DNA of 27,568 nucleotides, taken from contig DATELN010000234.1 of assembly GCA_035276605.1 (NCBI GenBank), forward strand, positions 1 through 27,568, read 5' to 3'. A model generated the notes under the pieces. That model searched no databases. It saw only the letters and a program-made list of their open reading frames with translations, and had not been told where the DNA came from. The position numbers and the translations under genes are program-made. Source of the DNA: GCA-003244245 sp035276605 (GTDB lineage: Bacteria; Actinomycetota; Actinomycetes; Mycobacteriales; Pseudonocardiaceae). Below are positions 26,470-27,568 of this stretch, in pieces. Numbering within the stretch: the first letter of the stretch is position 1; the number at the start of each line of letters is the position of its first letter.

Positions 26470-26521
26470 GCCGTCATCCATCACAGAGATCGCTAGGGCC
26501 GATGGCATGGCGCGTGCTCGT

Positions 26522-26805
26522 TTAGCGGTTGAGGTCGTCGTCATCGAGCAGATCTCGCCATTGGCCGCTCGTACCTCGGTTAAAGCAGCGCCTGTTGTCG
26601 TGCCAGATCCCCGTCATCGACGTTGGGCGCGACGAGATTCGCCCGGCCGCGCATCGCTTCAAAGGTTGTCGCCCTGATCAGCTCGGGCAAGCGCTCGTGG
26701 GGCACGTCAATGGCTAGCCGATCCGCCAAACCTCGCATTTGGCCCTCAAGATCAGTGAACAGGTCATCGAAGGGCAGCATCACGACATTGAGGTTGCCCG
26801 GCGCG
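26522..26805 (-). pseudogene. Sulfotransferase remnant (C-terminal part, frameshifted)
   Basis: The minus-strand frame beginning near 26805 encodes NLNVVMLPFDDL and later a segment like the C-terminal half of actinobacterial PAPS sulfotransferases (EAMRGRANLVAPNVDDG). It stops at a TAA near 26580, but a one-base shift at about 26589 continues as FNRGTSGQWRDLLDDDDLNR and ends at the TAA 26524-26522, the normal family C-terminus. The N-terminal part with the PAPS-binding loop is absent. This is a truncated, frameshifted remnant. Confidence 0.7.
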
Positions 26806-26949
26806 GTCCAAAGTGTTCGATGTCGTCCCACGGAGAGTGGCTACTGCGCCACGGGCATGGCGACTATCGCGCCACGGAGTAAGCGTCCATCGTGCCAGCA
26901 AAGATCTTCCTGTGGGATCCGGACTTCGTGACAGGCATCGGCACGACCC

Positions 26950-27468
26950 CGCTGGGCCGTGTGCGGATCTCGTCGGGCGTGACGTCAGCCAGCTCTCGGA
27001 AATCGAGCGGCCCGCGCAGTTACGTGCCTTATTGCGCCTGCTCGCGGCTCGCTCGGGGCAGCTGCTGGTTGGCAACGCGCTGAGCAACGATCTCCAGGTC
27101 TCCGCGCGGACGGTGCACCGCTACCTGAGTCTGCTTGAGGAAGTTTTTTTGATCAAACGGATTCCGGCCTGGTCGCGGAACGTGTCCAGCCGCGCGATCA
27201 GCACTTCAAAGTCGCCTTGGTTGACTCCGGTGTGGCGGGGAACCTGCTCGACGCCAACGCCCGCGACCTGCTGCGACCCGGAGGTCCGCTCGGGCCGTTG
27301 CTGGAGGGCTTCGTCCTCATGGAGCTGGCCCGCCAGCTGACCTGGTCACGCCGGCAGGTTGAGCTGTTCCATTACCTCGTTCTCTACACGGGCACCCAGA
27401 CGCTCCTGTTCGGCCCGCGCTTGAGGGCCGTCCCAGCGGGTGCGCTATGGGAGATCACCAGACCGTGA
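26950..27468 (+). pseudogene. Remnant of AAA-type ATPase with DUF4143 C-terminal domain
   Basis: The plus frame to about 27195 encodes VGRDVSQLSEIERPAQLRAL, a winged-helix-like stretch (SARTVHRYLSLLEEVFLIKRI) and WSRNVSSRA, all typical of DUF4143 ATPases. The continuation FKVALVDSGVAGNLL is in another frame, so there is a frameshift at about 27195. After VELFHY the sequence jumps to LVLYTGTQTLLFGPRLRAVP, the family's last residues, implying an in-frame deletion of the C-terminal nuclease-like part. The Walker A/B ATPase half is missing upstream. Nothing here suggests a functional product. Confidence 0.75.
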
Positions 27469-27568
27469 CCGTTAGCCGGCGAGGATGACCCTGGTTAGAC
27501 CTCGCTGAAAGAATCCATCGCATTTGCTAGGGGCAGTAAATATTGACAGCATTCTCTTCCGACTTTGC
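27469..27568. other. Non-coding end of window
   Basis: I see no gene, repeat or RNA in these last 100 bases; they are more AT-rich than the rest of the window. Confidence 0.5.

Noticed and set aside
26823..26885. 20-codon ORF ending in GHGDYRATE
   Set aside because: It is very short, lacks a ribosome-binding site and lies among gene remnants; I cannot assign it to a family.

Overview
The window is GC-rich actinobacterial DNA, most like the Mycobacteriales (Mycobacterium / Pseudonocardiaceae relatives). The strongest evidence is gene order. The run Rv1084-like thioredoxin protein, Rv1083-like membrane protein, mca, DUF4307 protein, greA, metB, pra-like RDD protein, cbs and Rv1075c-like SGNH esterase matches M. 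tuberculosis Rv1075c-Rv1084 as I remember it, except that lipU is absent and a threonine dehydratase gene plus a small secreted ORF are added between greA and metB. The mycothiol enzyme Mca is itself an actinobacterial marker. No rRNA, tRNA, CRISPR array or intact insertion sequence was seen.

Layout. 1-2491 (-): 5' part of an RND efflux pump gene that runs off the left edge. 2690-13988: core metabolic and housekeeping block (DUF255/thioredoxin protein, mca operon, greA, ilvA, metB-pra-cbs sulfur amino-acid operon, SGNH esterase, Bax-inhibitor-like membrane protein). 14195-15365 (+): overlapping operon of a tiny membrane peptide and two PRC-barrel proteins. 15285-19808: signalling island with a STAS-HATPase fusion (-), then a CheB methylesterase, a CheR-PAS-coiled-coil-PAS protein and a STAS anti-sigma antagonist (+), with no receptor, CheA or CheW in view. 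19896-20919 (-): a 58-residue hydrophilic protein missed by length cut-offs and an SDR oxidoreductase. 20950-26469: a formate dehydrogenase locus, three genes on the minus strand with fdhD divergent. 26522-27468: decayed gene remnants (sulfotransferase, DUF4143 ATPase).

The most notable system is the formate dehydrogenase. Its catalytic gene looks broken in a plain ORF scan, but the two halves are in one frame and are separated by a single UGA exactly where the active-site Cys/Sec of molybdenum formate dehydrogenases sits. A hairpin with a GGUCU apical loop begins 12 nt after the UGA and its loop starts 18 nt after it, as I recall for the E. coli fdhF SECIS. I read it as a selenoprotein gene. 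In addition, the [4Fe-4S] domain that normally begins the catalytic subunit is encoded instead at the C-terminus of a separate NuoG-like ferredoxin subunit two genes downstream. The enzyme is therefore a split, apparently NAD(H)-linked, three-gene complex (catalytic, NuoEF fusion, NuoG-like), with FdhD as its sulfurtransferase chaperone.

Other structural signals are a strong intrinsic-terminator hairpin just upstream of greA, a 176-bp nested inverted repeat overlapping the esterase 3' end, a 67-bp hairpin after the STAS gene, an AT-rich dyad upstream of the RND gene and a SigF/SigB-like promoter candidate ahead of the SDR gene.
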